This document shows positions 23,530-35,445 of a stretch of DNA of 64,000 nt, piece after piece. The notes beneath the pieces are model-generated. The model was not told the origin of the DNA. It saw nothing but the letters and a program-made list of their open reading frames with translations, and did no database searches. The stretch's first letter is position 1; each line of letters starts with the position of its first letter. Where the stretch lies: positions 343,151-407,150 of the forward strand of contig MNCI01022206.1 in the NCBI GenBank assembly GCA_015680685.1, read 5' to 3'. Both the position numbers and the translations under genes were made by a program. This DNA comes from Gnetum montanum. Taxonomy: Eukaryota > Streptophyta > Gnetopsida > Gnetales > Gnetaceae.

Positions 23530-24381
23530 AGCTTATAGTTTCTAGTGCACTAGCCGTATAGGAGGTGAATATTGCCTTAAGGTTATTTGTTGTCTTTCCA
23601 ATTACACTTGTGATGTACATTGGTATGGTTAAGTGTAATTGAGGCATCTAATTTTTATCATTTTGTGTTTTATGATTTTGGTGTTTAAAAGGAGATAAAA
23701 GTAATTAGATTAACTAATTTAATTTAACTAATTAACTCTATTTAACCAATCCTAAGATAAGCATCTAGTCCCACTTTTCGCACATGTCTTAAACCCATGT
23801 ATCCACTGCTAGGTTACCAAGCTCTACGCTACTAGGTGTACCAAGCAATAACGTTGCTCGGATTACCAAGAAGATACATTTTTTGCTTGAAGTGGTGATA
23901 CTTATGTGTTTAATATACTAGGCTTATCTTAGTTAACTACTTCATTACCTTAATTACTGGAAAACATTTAATAAATAATTGAAAACATTAAATAAATAAT
24001 TAAAAATATTAAATGCATAAATACAATATTTAATCTATCCAGAATGCTGCAAGGTTTATCAGAAAGCTCATCTTTATTGCTACATACTATTGTGGTTAGG
24101 TACAAAAATTCTCAAATAAAGATCTATACACTCAATGAATCCTACTATGGGCACTTGGGAGAAATATTCTAACTCTTAGATGAACAAACTATAAGAGCTT
24201 TGCTACTTCTAAAATCTCGATGCCATAAATGCAGCTGGTAGATGCGTATTTATAGCCAAAAAGTGAACACTATGTTGATGGAGCCTTATCAATGCATGAT
24301 ATGATGCATCAACAAGGCCTCATCGACGATGCCTAGTCAATGAGGCTGCATTGACACAACCAACAAAACTATGACTCATCA
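23530..24381 (-). mobile_element. 3' LTR of the Athila/Tat-like element
   Basis: It matches 38471-39268 base for base over long stretches (for example GGTGTTTAAA..GAGATAAAAGTAATT and AAATCTCGATGCCATAAATGCAG), with clear divergence and small indels. It includes the TATA box TTTATAGCC read on plus (about 24250-24260) and terminal ACTCATCA at 24374-24381. Sequence left of about 23530 no longer matches convincingly. Confidence 0.8.
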
Positions 24382-24395
24382 TATCCCCATCACTG
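24382..24395 (-). other. Polypurine-tract-like sequence
   Basis: The minus strand reads AGTGATGGGGATA immediately before the LTR start TGATGAGT, the position expected for the plus-strand primer of the Athila/Tat-like element. Confidence 0.5.
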
Positions 24396-24540
24396 AATGA
24401 AGACCTTCCTCAAGTTCTTTTACAAAATTGGGAAGGTATGAGATTATTGATTGACCATTGACAAACAAAATAGACTGACTTGACAAAAATAGAGTGCTTG
24501 AGTGTATGGATCAACACATTACAAAAATGGTGGTGTTCAT

Positions 24541-27200
24541 TGTTACATCCTATCTAGAGATAGTAGCTATGGTCATTTGCTTATGATTTATACATTACAT
24601 GTGGAGTCCTAGTGGGTTTTTGAGGATGAGTTAATGTATTTTATATGTTATGAGGCTTCATCTCTATGTTACAATTATAATGTATTTACATGCTTAACTA
24701 ACGTGATTATGCACACTAGCCCTATGTGATGTGTTAGACAGGTGATGTTGCTGGTGCTGGTTTTTGGTATAAGAGCATCTATCTGGTATATTTTTAGGCT
24801 TTATGTGTAATTTTGGTATGTAAGCATTTGTATTATAGTACTATGTTGCATGATGTTCAGGTGTGGTTTTGGCATGTGAATGTGTAGAGTGTATGATAAG
24901 GATCTTGTAGGTTCAAACGGATTTTGATTTGGAGGCTTGTTGTGTCTATTACACATGATTAATGTTTATGGCATTAGTTGCAGAGATGAAAAGTAAAAAT
25001 AACTTATGAAAAATCATTTTTTAAAAAAGTAATAACTAATGCAAATGAAAACAAAGAAAAAGTAACTCACATGACATGAGGAAGAGAGCATCATTATGCT
25101 TTATGCTTTATGCATAGTTTTATTGATATGTTTTTTTCATGCCACCGCCTCACCACTGATGAGAGAAATTAGGTTTTGGGTTCTATTTTTTTTTATTTGT
25201 AGAGAAAAAAATGACATGAAGTCTATTTTCTTCCATTTTTCTTTCTGCTCTTTTTTTTTTCATATTCTAAGCCTTGTAGATGATTTTTGCTTGCTCTGAA
25301 CCTAGATTTGAGAATGCTGTAGTCATATCTATGTGGATGCAGAACTTGTTGGAAGTGAAATGGAGTCCTGGTGGATTTTTGAGGATTCTCTACTTATTTC
25401 GGCCTTTCTTCCCAACAATTGTAATCGGTGGGTTGTCTTTACCTTCCCCTATATTTTTATGTTGGATTAGTGTATATGATTATGCAATGTGGGCATGTGG
25501 GGTAGATAGCTCAGGGATTGAGCTTAAACATGTTATTTTGTCTATTTCCCCAAAATTTTTTGATTTTGGTTACGGATTGTGGATTAATATATATGCAATA
25601 TATGGGATGATGTGGACCTATAGCATAGGATATATGGTGTTGATGAGACTCGTATGATTGACATATGCTATTTGTGGGGCCTATTGGGGCACGAGCATTT
25701 TTGGGCATTCCAATCCTTTCTGGTGGTAATTGAATATTATTAAATATTATTTTATTAATAAAACTTTGAATGCACATAACTTTGCTTCCATGAGTCTGAT
25801 TTAGGTAAAATTAGTATCATTGGGATTGTTTTGGGAAGTACTTTATAATAGTAAAATTAGTTTTCTCTTTGGGAATATCTCATTTTGAAGGTTATTATAA
25901 TGGTCATTTGTATGAAAGTACATGTCTTTTAAGAAATATGGTATTGTTTTATCATATCAAGGTCTTCATGATATTCTATTGTATCGTGGTATTTTTTCAT
26001 GGAATGACTCTAACTATTAGGGATGGATTTATGTGATTATGTTTGTTTGGGTCTATTGTGCTTATGACATGTGTTGGCTTAAGCTAGTTGGACTGTGTAT
26101 ATGTTTTTGTGATGATGCTTATGATGGTCATTGGTGGGTGGTGCTAGCATGAGGGTGTGGACTCGTTGGTGATGAGGCACCCTAGAGGTGGATTGACCCA
26201 CATTGCGATGCATTAGTGAGGGTTCTATCTCAAGCCTCATCTTGAAAGTGGAAGAGCATAGGTGTGTTCATCCCTATGATTGGTCCATGGCATAGTTGTG
26301 TTCAACTTTATCACCAGTCCTCTAGAAGGCTAGTGGTTGTGGGTCACAGGTTAATGAACCATAGCATTGGTTGGATAAATAAAGGACTAATAAAAGACCT
26401 ATAGAAAATTGTTGTTATGAGTACTCATAGTAAGGCTTTGCATGCTACACTGAGTGTGGATATGCTAGCCACCACATGGGATAGGTATGTGATAGTATCA
26501 ATTTGTGAGTCATATTGTTGATCATATGTGTTCTGATTGGATTATGATTGCATCAATCATGGCTTATTTAACGGTATATCATGGATATGATGACATGGGT
26601 AGAATAGATGATGTTGGACCATGGATTTATCTATGATTGTATGCTAGTAAGTTAGCATTATGGGTGATATGGTGTGTGTTTTTCTGAGCATGTGTAAGAC
26701 TAAAAATTATTGGAAGTTGCCTTGTACCCCACTCCTCTTCTCTAGTGTCACAATTGTTGACCATCTAGCAAGGGAAGTGTAAAGGATTTCCAGTCAGTTA
26801 TGTACTAACTTTATTTCATTATAGGTAAAAGGCGTAGGAGCCTAGATGAGCATGTAGAGAAAGGGTAGAGGAGGGAAAAATATTCAGTGCTTGGTTAATG
26901 TATATTTTCATGTATAGTACTGTGGACTAGATATCCTTGTATGAAACTATTTGTACTCTTCTATATATGATGATGAGGTTTATGTGTTTTTTTTTTGTAT
27001 TTTTGCATAGCAGTGTATCATTTGCTCTATGTAGAGACATGCATTATGTTTAGTTTTTGGTGTGGTAGGAAATTTTTGTATCATTTAACCCTCCTAGATA
27101 TCATGTATTCTACACATTATTAGTTCTAGTTATCATGCTTCCATGCTAAGATTAATTGATCCTAGGCAGCACCCTACCCTAGCTAGGGTAAGGTGTTACA
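24541..27200. mobile_element. Solo LTR, 2660 bp, with TTCAT target duplication
   Basis: It starts TGTTACATCCTATC and ends GGTAAGGTGTTACA, and is flanked on both sides by TTCAT (24536-24540 and 27201-27205). The TG...CA ends, the inverted TGTTACA/TGTAACA termini and the 5-bp duplication are the signature of LTR-element integration; no coding domain lies inside. It interrupts the 3' region of the Athila/Tat-like element and is therefore younger. Its length and ends resemble long LTRs of Tekay/Del-type gypsy elements (inference). Part of it (about 26120-26830) recurs at 58640-59390. A TGGTATAAGAGC string at 24765 resembles a PBS but lies inside. Confidence 0.75.
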
Positions 27201-27329
27201 TTCATGACACAAAATTGAATACCATGACATGACTCTTCAAAATTAAATAGCATGTTTACTGATGGCATGAAGTTTGGTGGATAAGATTAGATAGTCCTAG
27301 GAGGTGGTGGCTCTTGAGGTTTTGAGGGA

Positions 27330-30135
27330 CCTTCATCGGCTTCACACACATGTGCTAGGTAAGGTGGCCTATTATTGTTGAGACTTTTGGTGGAAGGAAA
27401 AAAGCATCCAGTAGTACTTTCATTTTCCCCTCCTTACTTCTAGGATCATTCATTGTCCATGCAACTTTACCAATGTGGGTCAGAATGGGCACATCCTAGG
27501 GACATGGAATTGTTGGAAATAACTCCTTTGCATTGATAAACCAGGCAGTGAATTATTTGTGTTCAATGTTTAATGCTTTGACTATATCCTTCAACTCCTA
27601 GTAATAGTTCATCCTTTTGGCTAGGTTCTCAGCAGTTGATCATTGATTTGTAAATTGTGCTCTAAGAACTTCAAGTTCAACATTTTCAGTCTCAAGCTTT
27701 TGCTTGGTGTCTTTATGATGCTTGAACTCTAGCTCATATAACAAATACAAGCTAGCCACTTGTTTCTCTAACTCTAAACATGGTCGTTTGGTAGTCAGCA
27801 TAGCTAGGCTCGCATGATGGAGATTGACCAACTCCATGTACTCTATCATTTCTTCTATTTGCAACTCCTTTAGGTAGATCTCTGCTTTGCTGTAGGCATC
27901 AGTCCCATCAATGATGGGCTGGCAAACTTCTTTTTCTTGTTCAAGTTGTTGGAGAGTTTCATTTATTTTCACCTTCACCATTTGGATGTGCTTCTCATTG
28001 ACTTCCTTTGGTAGGCCAACCTAGTCTCTATAGTGATTTTTGACTCTTTCAAACTTTAAAGCTTCATTCTTCCAAGCTACAATCTTGATAGCAAATTTTT
28101 GGTATAAGGCACAAACTTCCTCCATTGATAGATTCCAATTTTCTATAGTCAATTTCCTTAATTCCATATTCACCCTAGCTAGTTGATCCAATTGTTGATG
28201 AATAAATTCTTGCATTTGTTCCTTTTGAGCTTCAACATTATGCAAGCGATGTTTTTGTGCGATCAAAGTTTTATTCTCTTGATGCATCTAAGCCAAGTCC
28301 TTTTGAATTGAATATGTCTTTACTTCTACTACTAACTAGCTAAAGATGCCCATTACTACTTCCTTCTTAGCCTTCTTGAATTATTCTTGAAGTTGTTAGA
28401 AAGCTTCCATCTTTGGTTGTTATTAAGTTAAGGATTGAAGGATCAGCAAGACAAGCACGTAATTTGAAAATCTCCACAACCAAGCATTGATTTTGTGCTT
28501 GGGCCATTTCGAGTTGCCCCTCCAAAATGATGCATTTTCCCCTTGCGTCTAGTATCTCTAACTAGGTTGCAGTGATGTTATTAAGAAAATTGAAGATGTC
28601 TAGAATTGGTTGCCTGGTCCCCACCAGTTGATCCAGCAATTCTTCATGTTGGGTTGCATTTAGTTTTTCACTAACTATGCTTGTGGATGTCTGTGTATCT
28701 CAAAGTGAAGATATGTCAAGTACATATGTCGTAGGTGCATTTATTGCTTCAGAGATGCAGTTAGCAACTACTTCAACCATTGTCTATTGGCCTTGGTGCT
28801 ACATCACTAGGATAGTTGCCCCTTCACCTTCCTCCAAACACATCAAAAAGGTGGTGGCATTCCCAAATATTTTTGGGAATAAATGGTGTTGAGATAATGA
28901 CACTGTCACATTTTGAGAATTGGGATCAAACCTCATGGGCAACTATGTTCATTGGGCAAAGCATATTGGTCCACCCCTCTTCATTTGGCTGACTTTTTGA
29001 GCCACCTCATTAAGGTGACTCATTGCTGGTCAATACATAGATGGATCTCCACTTCTTGTCCTTGCACGTTGCTCTTGCTCATGCATGAGCTGCTCTTAGA
29101 TTTTGCACAAAAGCTCATTAGCTACATAGGCCTCTCGTGTTGTTTCTTGAGTAGGGAGTGGTGGTGGTGATTACTCCTCTTAATTTGTAGTCAATGTCTT
29201 TTCTTTTATCATTTTGGATCATGAGGCCAAAGGAGCATGCTTGATTGTGTCATTGGCATAGTAGATGATTCCTGCCCTTTTACAAAGTTTCTGAATAAGG
29301 CATGGGAAGGGCAAGGTTTTCCTTCCATGTTCATTTTCTTTGAAGCTTTTCTCAATCTCTAAATAGATGATTTGTGGAAGGTTCATAAGAAATCTCCCGC
29401 TTAGAGTAGCGGATGCTCAGGCGGAGAAGGTAGTCACCTTGTTGGGCCTCACCATTGGATTGAGGTGTTAGGCCACAATTTTAAAATAGATATGCTCTGC
29501 TAATGTGACTGTGTCATACTCCTTATGGTTAACCCCATAACACTGCTGAGTCCACTCCTTTTTGGCCTCAAGATCACCTTTCATTAATAGCTTTGCCAAC
29601 TATGTCACAATGTTAGGCAACTCTAGTGCCTGTGTGATAGCCTCAGCTAAGTAGCACACTTGAATATCCTTGATTTTGATCATAGACCCTGACATTTTGT
29701 TATTCCAAAAGAGATATGTCTCTCCCATGTACCATTTTCATAGGATATGATGATTGGCAACATGGGAGAGGTTTGTAGTTGTATTTTGACATTTGTTGGA
29801 GCTTTCTTTAGGAAAGGCCCGAAGTTTATTTCTTAAAGACCTGATCGTTGGATCTCTCGAGACTTGATGATATCAAGGGAGGCTTGAGTCAAAGTTACTT
29901 TAAGCCTTGGTGTGGGTTCTAGCACTTCCCCTTTCTATGATTGTTCTATGGGCACTTCTTCTTCTGGAATCTGCCAAACAGACTCCACGTAGAGCTCCTT
30001 ACGAATAAGTCCCATTACATGGGTTACCTATGATGGTTCTTGGGATTGTTCTTGTTGGCCCATTCTAGCTTTGGGTTGTTTCTCCCTTGGTTGAGAGGAT
30101 TCTCCTTCCTGCAGGTGTTTAGGTCTTGGTGCCAT
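27330..30135 (-). pseudogene. Third ORF of the Athila/Tat-like element (env-position, coiled-coil)
   Basis: Starts ATG at 30135 (MAPRPKHLQEGESSQP) with a Gln/Glu-rich N-terminus. A central region contains LPFPCLIQKLCKRAGI (about 29320-29270), like the FP.LI..LC..AGV motif of plant 'putative plant transposon protein' and Athila ORF proteins (recalled, not searched). The C-terminal third (28287-28021, 27981-27640) is heptad-like and Glu/Gln/Leu/Lys-rich, a predicted coiled coil. Several in-frame stops and at least one frame change interrupt it. It sits between integrase and 3' LTR on the pol strand, where Athila elements carry an env-like ORF. I see no signal peptide or membrane segment, so an envelope function is not supported. 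The right end near 27330 is approximate. Confidence 0.6.
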
Positions 30136-30254
30136 TTGTAATCACAATAAGATCATGGATTAGTAATTATTGTGTAAAATGAAGTAATTGGGATACCTTT
30201 ATCTCTTTAGCATAGTTACACTTGGTTAATTTGTGATTATGGCTAATTTAACTA

Positions 30255-30446
30255 CTGCAATCATTATTTTATTTATGTGTTATTATTAATAAATCATCTT
30301 GAAGTTTGTTAAAAGGGTTTACTTTTGAAAAAATTGATGTTTGTGTATTAGTAAGCTTGTTAACCTTTTGGGGGAGTTAGAGAAATTGTTTTCAAAATTT
30401 TCATTAGAAACCTTAAGGTTTGGAGCCTGTACGATAAAGAGCTTAC
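30255..30446 (-). other. Candidate 5'-UTR intron of the third ORF
   Basis: The donor AGAG|GTAAGC (intron starts at 30446) is close to consensus; the acceptor GATTGCAG|T ends at 30255 after an AT-rich stretch. It would lie between the cassette TATA box and the ATG at 30135. Splicing is predicted, not shown. Confidence 0.4.
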
Positions 30447-30592
30447 CTCTGATATCTACAAGATTGAAGAATAGAGTGATTTGGACAAACAGTTGGGAAG
30501 ATAAGGGCTTTGGAAGGTTTTGGGCTTTGAAAAATGGCAAAAAATCCCCCTATGTTATGAGGAAAATGACAAAAATTTCTAAGTGTGTAGTG

Positions 30593-30725
30593 GTATATAT
30601 AGGATTTTTGCATTGTGTTGACTAGGCCTTGTCAACGGGGCCTCATCGACATAGTTGGCTATGTCAATGAGGCCTCGTCGACATAGTTGTTGACCACCAT
30701 AGATGATTGTTGACTTTGGTCAAAC
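30593..30725 (-). promoter_or_regulatory. Internal U3-like promoter cassette upstream of the third ORF
   Basis: The minus strand has a TATA box (CTATATATACC, 30603-30593), preceded by repeated modules of the type GTCGAYGAGGCC / CATTGACATAG at 30613-30695. The LTR U3 at 39190-39268 has the same module type (GATGAGGCC, GTCGAC, ATTGACGTAG) upstream of its own TATA box. W-box matches TTGACT (30618-30623), TTGACC (30690-30695), TTGACT (30710-30715) and minus TTGACC (30718-30723) cluster here. It lies 460 bp upstream of the ORF start. Confidence 0.55.
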
Positions 30726-31486
30726 TTGAAAAATACAAAGAGTTTTTGAATGAAATTGGGATCAAATGAAAGCTCAAAAGGCCAAGAACAGTATGAAAAT
30801 ATGAGAAGAGGGTGTTGGAGCTCATAAATTTGAAAAAATGAAGAAAAATAATTCAGGGAATGAATGAAATAAAAGGTTAAGGAGCACTGAGTGAAATACA
30901 TAATGGAATATGCAAAAGATAGGATTGTAGCAATTTCTAAGGTAAGGAACCTTAACTAACCAAACCAAGAGCTATGCATGTGGGTCCTTCCCATAGTAGG
31001 CTCATACCCCTATTGTCCTTGCATAACCTCAACCAAGGAGTCTATGGGCCCCATAGTTGATTAATGGTCATGAAAAGTTAAGGACCAACCAAAAAGAGTC
31101 TATTCCAAAATTCAAACCTATCAGACCAAGACATAGAGCATAACATAGAACCTAGTAAGTAGGTGAGTTATGGTAGCATGGATGGATGATGGGAAAGGTG
31201 GAATGGAATTTAAAATTGAGGTTATAAAAGGTCCCTTGTGGAATTTGTGTTTAAAATGACCTAAGAAGATCCATCCTTAGTCCAGACCAAAACCAGCCAC
31301 TGTTAGTAACTTTGCATCACCATTCTAAGAGTGGTCCACCTGCACGAGACACAAGAATGCCTTAACAACCACCATTTCATGAAGAGAAGAAAAGAAAGAA
31401 GCAGGAAGTGATAGAGGGCCTTAGTTAGAGGAAACCTTTAGGCATGGGTGCATGTCTTTCTAGTCCCATAACCAATGCTTGTAGCT

Positions 31487-31668
31487 TGTTTATTTGTCTA
31501 AGGGGTGTGCTTTGAATTTCCATTATGTTTCCTTTTTTTGGATGGGAACCACACTATGCAAAGATTTATTTGTTTATTGTTTCTAAGGGGTGTGCCTTGA
31601 ATTTCCATCATTTTTTGTATGTTTTTTTTATTTTTGGATGGGAACCACACCATGCAAAGACTTTATTT
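31487..31668. repeat. Tandem duplication, period about 85-90 bp
   Basis: Two copies of CTAAGGGGTGTGC.TTGAATTTCCAT...TTTTTGGATGGGAACCACAC.ATGCAAAGA lie in the untranslated gap between integrase and the third ORF. Confidence 0.7.
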
Positions 31669-32389
31669 AACTTCCTATTAGTGGTTGGAATGGAATGGTA
31701 AGAAGTCCATGAAGAACACTTAAGCACTCAAGAAAGTAGAAGAGTACAAAGAGTATTGAGTTCCTTTGAAGTCACACCGTTTACAAACCCTTGAATCCTT
31801 CTTAATTCTAGAGCTACCAAGGTCATCGATTGATTAAAATTTTCTTTAATGGAAGGGACCTCAAATTTCTAGAATAAGGAAAATTGTAGAGTTTCTTGGA
31901 TAGGTGGATGATATGGCCTCAATACTTGTACCATAAAAAATAAACCATGTATTAGTCATCAAACATCAAAATTCAAAAATAGAAACTAGACATCGATAAT
32001 CACAACATTAAGCAGAAACTAGCATTAGTAAATAGCAACAGTAGCACTTTGTCCTGTGGTAATAAACTAGTTTTATTAGGAAAGCAAGAAAATATCAGAC
32101 TTGAAAAAAACAAAATAAAACAAAGTAAGATATATAAGAAAGTGTAAAATAATCAAGAAAGGTTCAAAGGTACTAATGATGGTGTAAAATTAGAAAAATT
32201 TGAAAATCAAAAATTTGTAAAATAAATAGTTTGTAAAAATTATAAACATGAAAAACAAAAAGTAGAAAAACTAAGAAGCCATATGGATTGTTAGCATGGA
32301 TGACCATCTTCCCCACAACTAAGTTGGAATGAGGAGGTCTAAAAAATGGAACGTGGTTGTCTATTTGTCGAGGTGGTAGTTACACTAGC

Positions 32390-33519
32390 TTGTCTTGGTT
32401 TGAGGAAAGTTTTTACTTGTTGGATGTTGATCAACTAGTTTTTATTTGGGCTTTTAAGCTTGTAAATCAACATCACCCTAGAGGGAAAGGTTTGATCAAT
32501 TATATAAGATCCCTCCCACAATGTTTGGAATTTTACCTTTTAAGGTACATGTGTGGGGTTCCAATAGAGGACCTTATCTCCTAGTTGAAGGTTTACCTTT
32601 CATATTATTAGGTCATGACATTGCTTGCTAAATGCTCTGTGTAGCTCATTCAAAGATAGGTCTATCAATTAGTTTCCATCTAGGACATTTAGGTTGATCA
32701 ATCTTTCTTTCTGTGTTAGACTTAGGTCAAGATCTAGATCACAAGCTATTGAGAGTATATGGAGCCCAGACTAGATCAGGAGTGTTGGAAGTTTTCTATA
32801 CACTAACTCATAGGGAGAGTAGCCAATAGGAATTTCCATGTTGAATGGTAAGCCTAGAGGACATCATTAAGCTTTGTACTCCAATATTTTCTATATTTGC
32901 TAATGGTCCATGTTAGTATTTTTGTGATCTCTTGGTTAGTTACCTCTACTTGACCCTTGGCTTGGGGATAGTAGGGTGTTGTTAATTTATGTTTGACCCC
33001 TAATGGTTACATTAACTTTCTAAAAGTAACACTTGTGAAATTAGTTCCATTGTTAGAAATTAGTGAATGTGACATCCCAAACCTATTTACAATATTTTGT
33101 TATATAAATCTAGCAGCAGTGGATGATGTATAATCAATAACAGCTGCTACTTCTGCCCATTTTTAGTAGTCAACCTCTACGATAATATATGGCTTTCTTT
33201 TGGACATGGGTGTGATGGGATCCATGAAGTCAACACCCGATATGTGAAAAGGTTCCAATGGTTGAATTCTTTGTTGAGGATCTTCCATGCAAGCGGTCAT
33301 CCCCCCATCACATTAACAACTTTCACAAGATTTGACAAATTGCTGGGCATCTTTGAAGAGTGTAGGCCAATAGTATCCTACCATCAGGATCTTTATGGTT
33401 GTGCATCTCCCTGCATAGTGGCCTCCACAAGGCCCTTTATGAGCATCATAGAGAATTTGTAGTTGATTTTCATTAGGGNCCTTCATTAGTCCAAATACTT
33501 CATGGAAATCAATGGACAC
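32390..33519 (-). pseudogene. Integrase of the Athila/Tat-like element
   Basis: Integrates element cDNA (family role). The zinc-binding N-terminus is legible at 33519-33313: H and H around KGPCGGH, then CESC, so the H2C2 ligands survive. The core follows: WAEVAAVIDYTS, LISNNGTNF (family LISDNGT.F; the second catalytic Asp is Asn), TTPYYPQAKGQVEVTN with the catalytic Glu retained. The C-terminal part includes LQLGDKVLYWNP and LWEGSYIIDQTFPLG, a GPY-like segment, ending near 32390. Stops and the D-to-N change make it inactive. Frame breaks cluster around the N bases at 33479 and 33590. Confidence 0.75.
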
Positions 33520-33590
33520 CCTTGCAAGGTGTGCATTGATGGTCTAATTCATTGGTGTGTCCCTAATGAAAATCAACTACAAATTCTCTN
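33450..33590. other. 29-bp perfect inverted repeat abutting two N bases (assembly scar)
   Basis: The 29 bases 33450-33478 are the exact reverse complement of 33561-33589, and each copy is followed immediately by a single N (33479 and 33590). Perfect identity inside decayed sequence, ending exactly at Ns, points to a gap-filling or join artefact rather than biology. Confidence 0.7.
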
Positions 33591-33930
33591 TGCTTTTTAA
33601 TCTATGATTGTGAGATCGAATTCCTACAAGATGATAAGGCATTGTATGACACAAGGACTCATTATTGATTTATTCATGAAGAAGTGGATTGCACTATGGT
33701 TTGTGTGCACAAATACTTGGTAGCTAAGCACATAGGGCCTAAATGTTTCCAGAGTGTACACCACTGTCATTAATTCTTTTTCTATGGTGATTTAATTTAA
33801 TTATGCTCCCACAATGCTTTGGCTCCCACAGTGGATGTAGCATGGGTGTTTCTTATCATTCATTTGCATAAGGACTGCTCCCAAGGCATAGTTAGATGCA
33901 TCCATCAGATGTGAAAAGGTCTAGAACAAT
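33560..33930 (-). pseudogene. RNase H of the Athila/Tat-like element
   Basis: The minus strand shows DASNYALGAVLMQMNDKKH (family DASDYAVGAVL.QR.DK), then IEKELMTVVYTLETFRPYVL and VFVHTNHSAIHFFMNK (family TDH.AL..L..K; the Asp is Asn). Interrupted by stops. It lies between RT and integrase as in Ty3/gypsy elements. Confidence 0.7.
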
Positions 33931-33999
33931 CTAGTGCTTATAGGATTGATGTTTCTATGAGTTTCTCCTTTAACTATTGGAATTCATGTTCACATTCCT

Positions 34000-35163
34000 T
34001 GATTTAGATGACAGATGCATCTTTCTTTGTAAGCTCTACCAACAATTTTGTGATCTTAAAAAATTCTCTATGAATCACTAGTAGTAGCTAGTGTGTCCAA
34101 GGAATGATCAAACATCTTTAACTATCTTTAGTTGGCATGTTATTCCTTGTATGATCCTTATCTTTTCTGGGTCTACCTCAATGCCTACTTGAGTGACTCG
34201 GTTCCCTAGTACAATGCCTTGGATTATGAGATTGCTTTTCTGCTAGTTGAACCATAGATATTTTTCAACACATCTCTTTAGTAGTTGCTCAAGTCAGTCT
34301 AAGGCTTGCCCAAATGTAGCTTCATAAGTGGTAAAGTAATCCATGAATACTTCCATATCAATACCGATCTGATGCTAGAAGATACTAAGGACTGAGTGTT
34401 AAAATGTTGCAGGGGCATTACACAGACCAAATGGCATCTTACAATATGCAAAAGTTCCCTAGAGACTTGTGAATGTTATCTTGGCCTAATCTTCTGCCAC
34501 AATTTGGATTTGGTTATAGCCACTATAACCATCCAAGAAGTTATAATAACAATGTCCAGATATGGTATCCAACACTTAATCCACAAATGGTAATGGAAAA
34601 TAATCTTTAAATGTTCCCATGTTCAATAGCTTGAAGTTAATGCAGACTCACTATTTGTCACCTTTCTTCAACACAATTATGAGTGTGCCAACCCACTCAC
34701 TATCCACAATGGGATAGATGAACCCTACCTTGAGGAGTTATTCAATCTCCTCCTTAATGATCTACTTTAATTTAGGATTTAGTAGCCTTTGCGACTACCT
34801 TCTAGGCTTTATGGCTAGGTCAGTGTAAATTCAATGTTGGCATATCCATGGATTGATTCCTGTTAGCTCAAGATATGACCAAGCAAAGGCTATTGGCCAT
34901 TTGTTAATCATCATTAATAGCTTTTCTTTTTGTTCAAGAGTGAGTTTGGTATTAATTATGACTAGTTTACCATTATTTAAAAATACATATTCCATGTTTT
35001 CTGGTAAAGTTTTTAGCTCTAGGGGCTCCTGTTTGAAGTTATCAGGGATTTTCAACTCTCCCCAATAGGTATCATCATCTTCATTAGAGAGTTGGATAAT
35101 GACTTGTTCAAGTTTATTCATGCCTTCAACATAAGCACATGTTAGGCTTTCTATTGGTTCCAT
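34000..35163 (-). pseudogene. Reverse transcriptase of the Athila/Tat-like element
   Basis: An open stretch 35163-34831 encodes the pre-RT linker (WGELKIPDNFK, LEYVFL-type, INKWPIAFAWSY). Then come VGFIYPIVDSEWV, FLDGYSGYNQIQIVAE, GTFAYCKMPFGLCNAPATF and MEVFMDYFTTY. The last is the YxDD box of the family (FMDDFSVY) with the second catalytic Asp changed to Tyr. Stops occur throughout, so the enzyme is inactive. GYSGYNQI and FMDDF-type wording place it with Athila/Tat rather than chromoviruses. Confidence 0.8.
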
Positions 35164-35445
35164 GCATAATGTGCTGCTATTTGATTTAGTTATCAGCCAC
35201 TAGGTGCCCTCCTGTTTTGTGGATGCTATGTACAAATACCATTGAATATTGATTTCTTGTGCACATTATTTACATGCTTTAATGTATGTAATTTTGACAA
35301 ACCAAATCCTTTGCACACAATTGCACCCGTTATTGCTATACATGATGCATGAAATATGCTTCTTCTCTATCTTGCCCAATTTATTTTCTTTGAATATTTC
35401 CAGAGAGAGATCCCTTATGCCCATACATGCATCAACCGTGCTTAA

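Noticed and set aside
24765-24776. TGGTATAAGAGC as a primer-binding site of a further element
   Set aside because: It lies inside a solo LTR with intact ends and target duplication; no gag follows.
25280-25657. 125-residue hydrophobic plus-strand open frame
   Set aside because: Lies within the solo LTR, has no start context or family motif and is opposed by an antisense open frame; likely chance.
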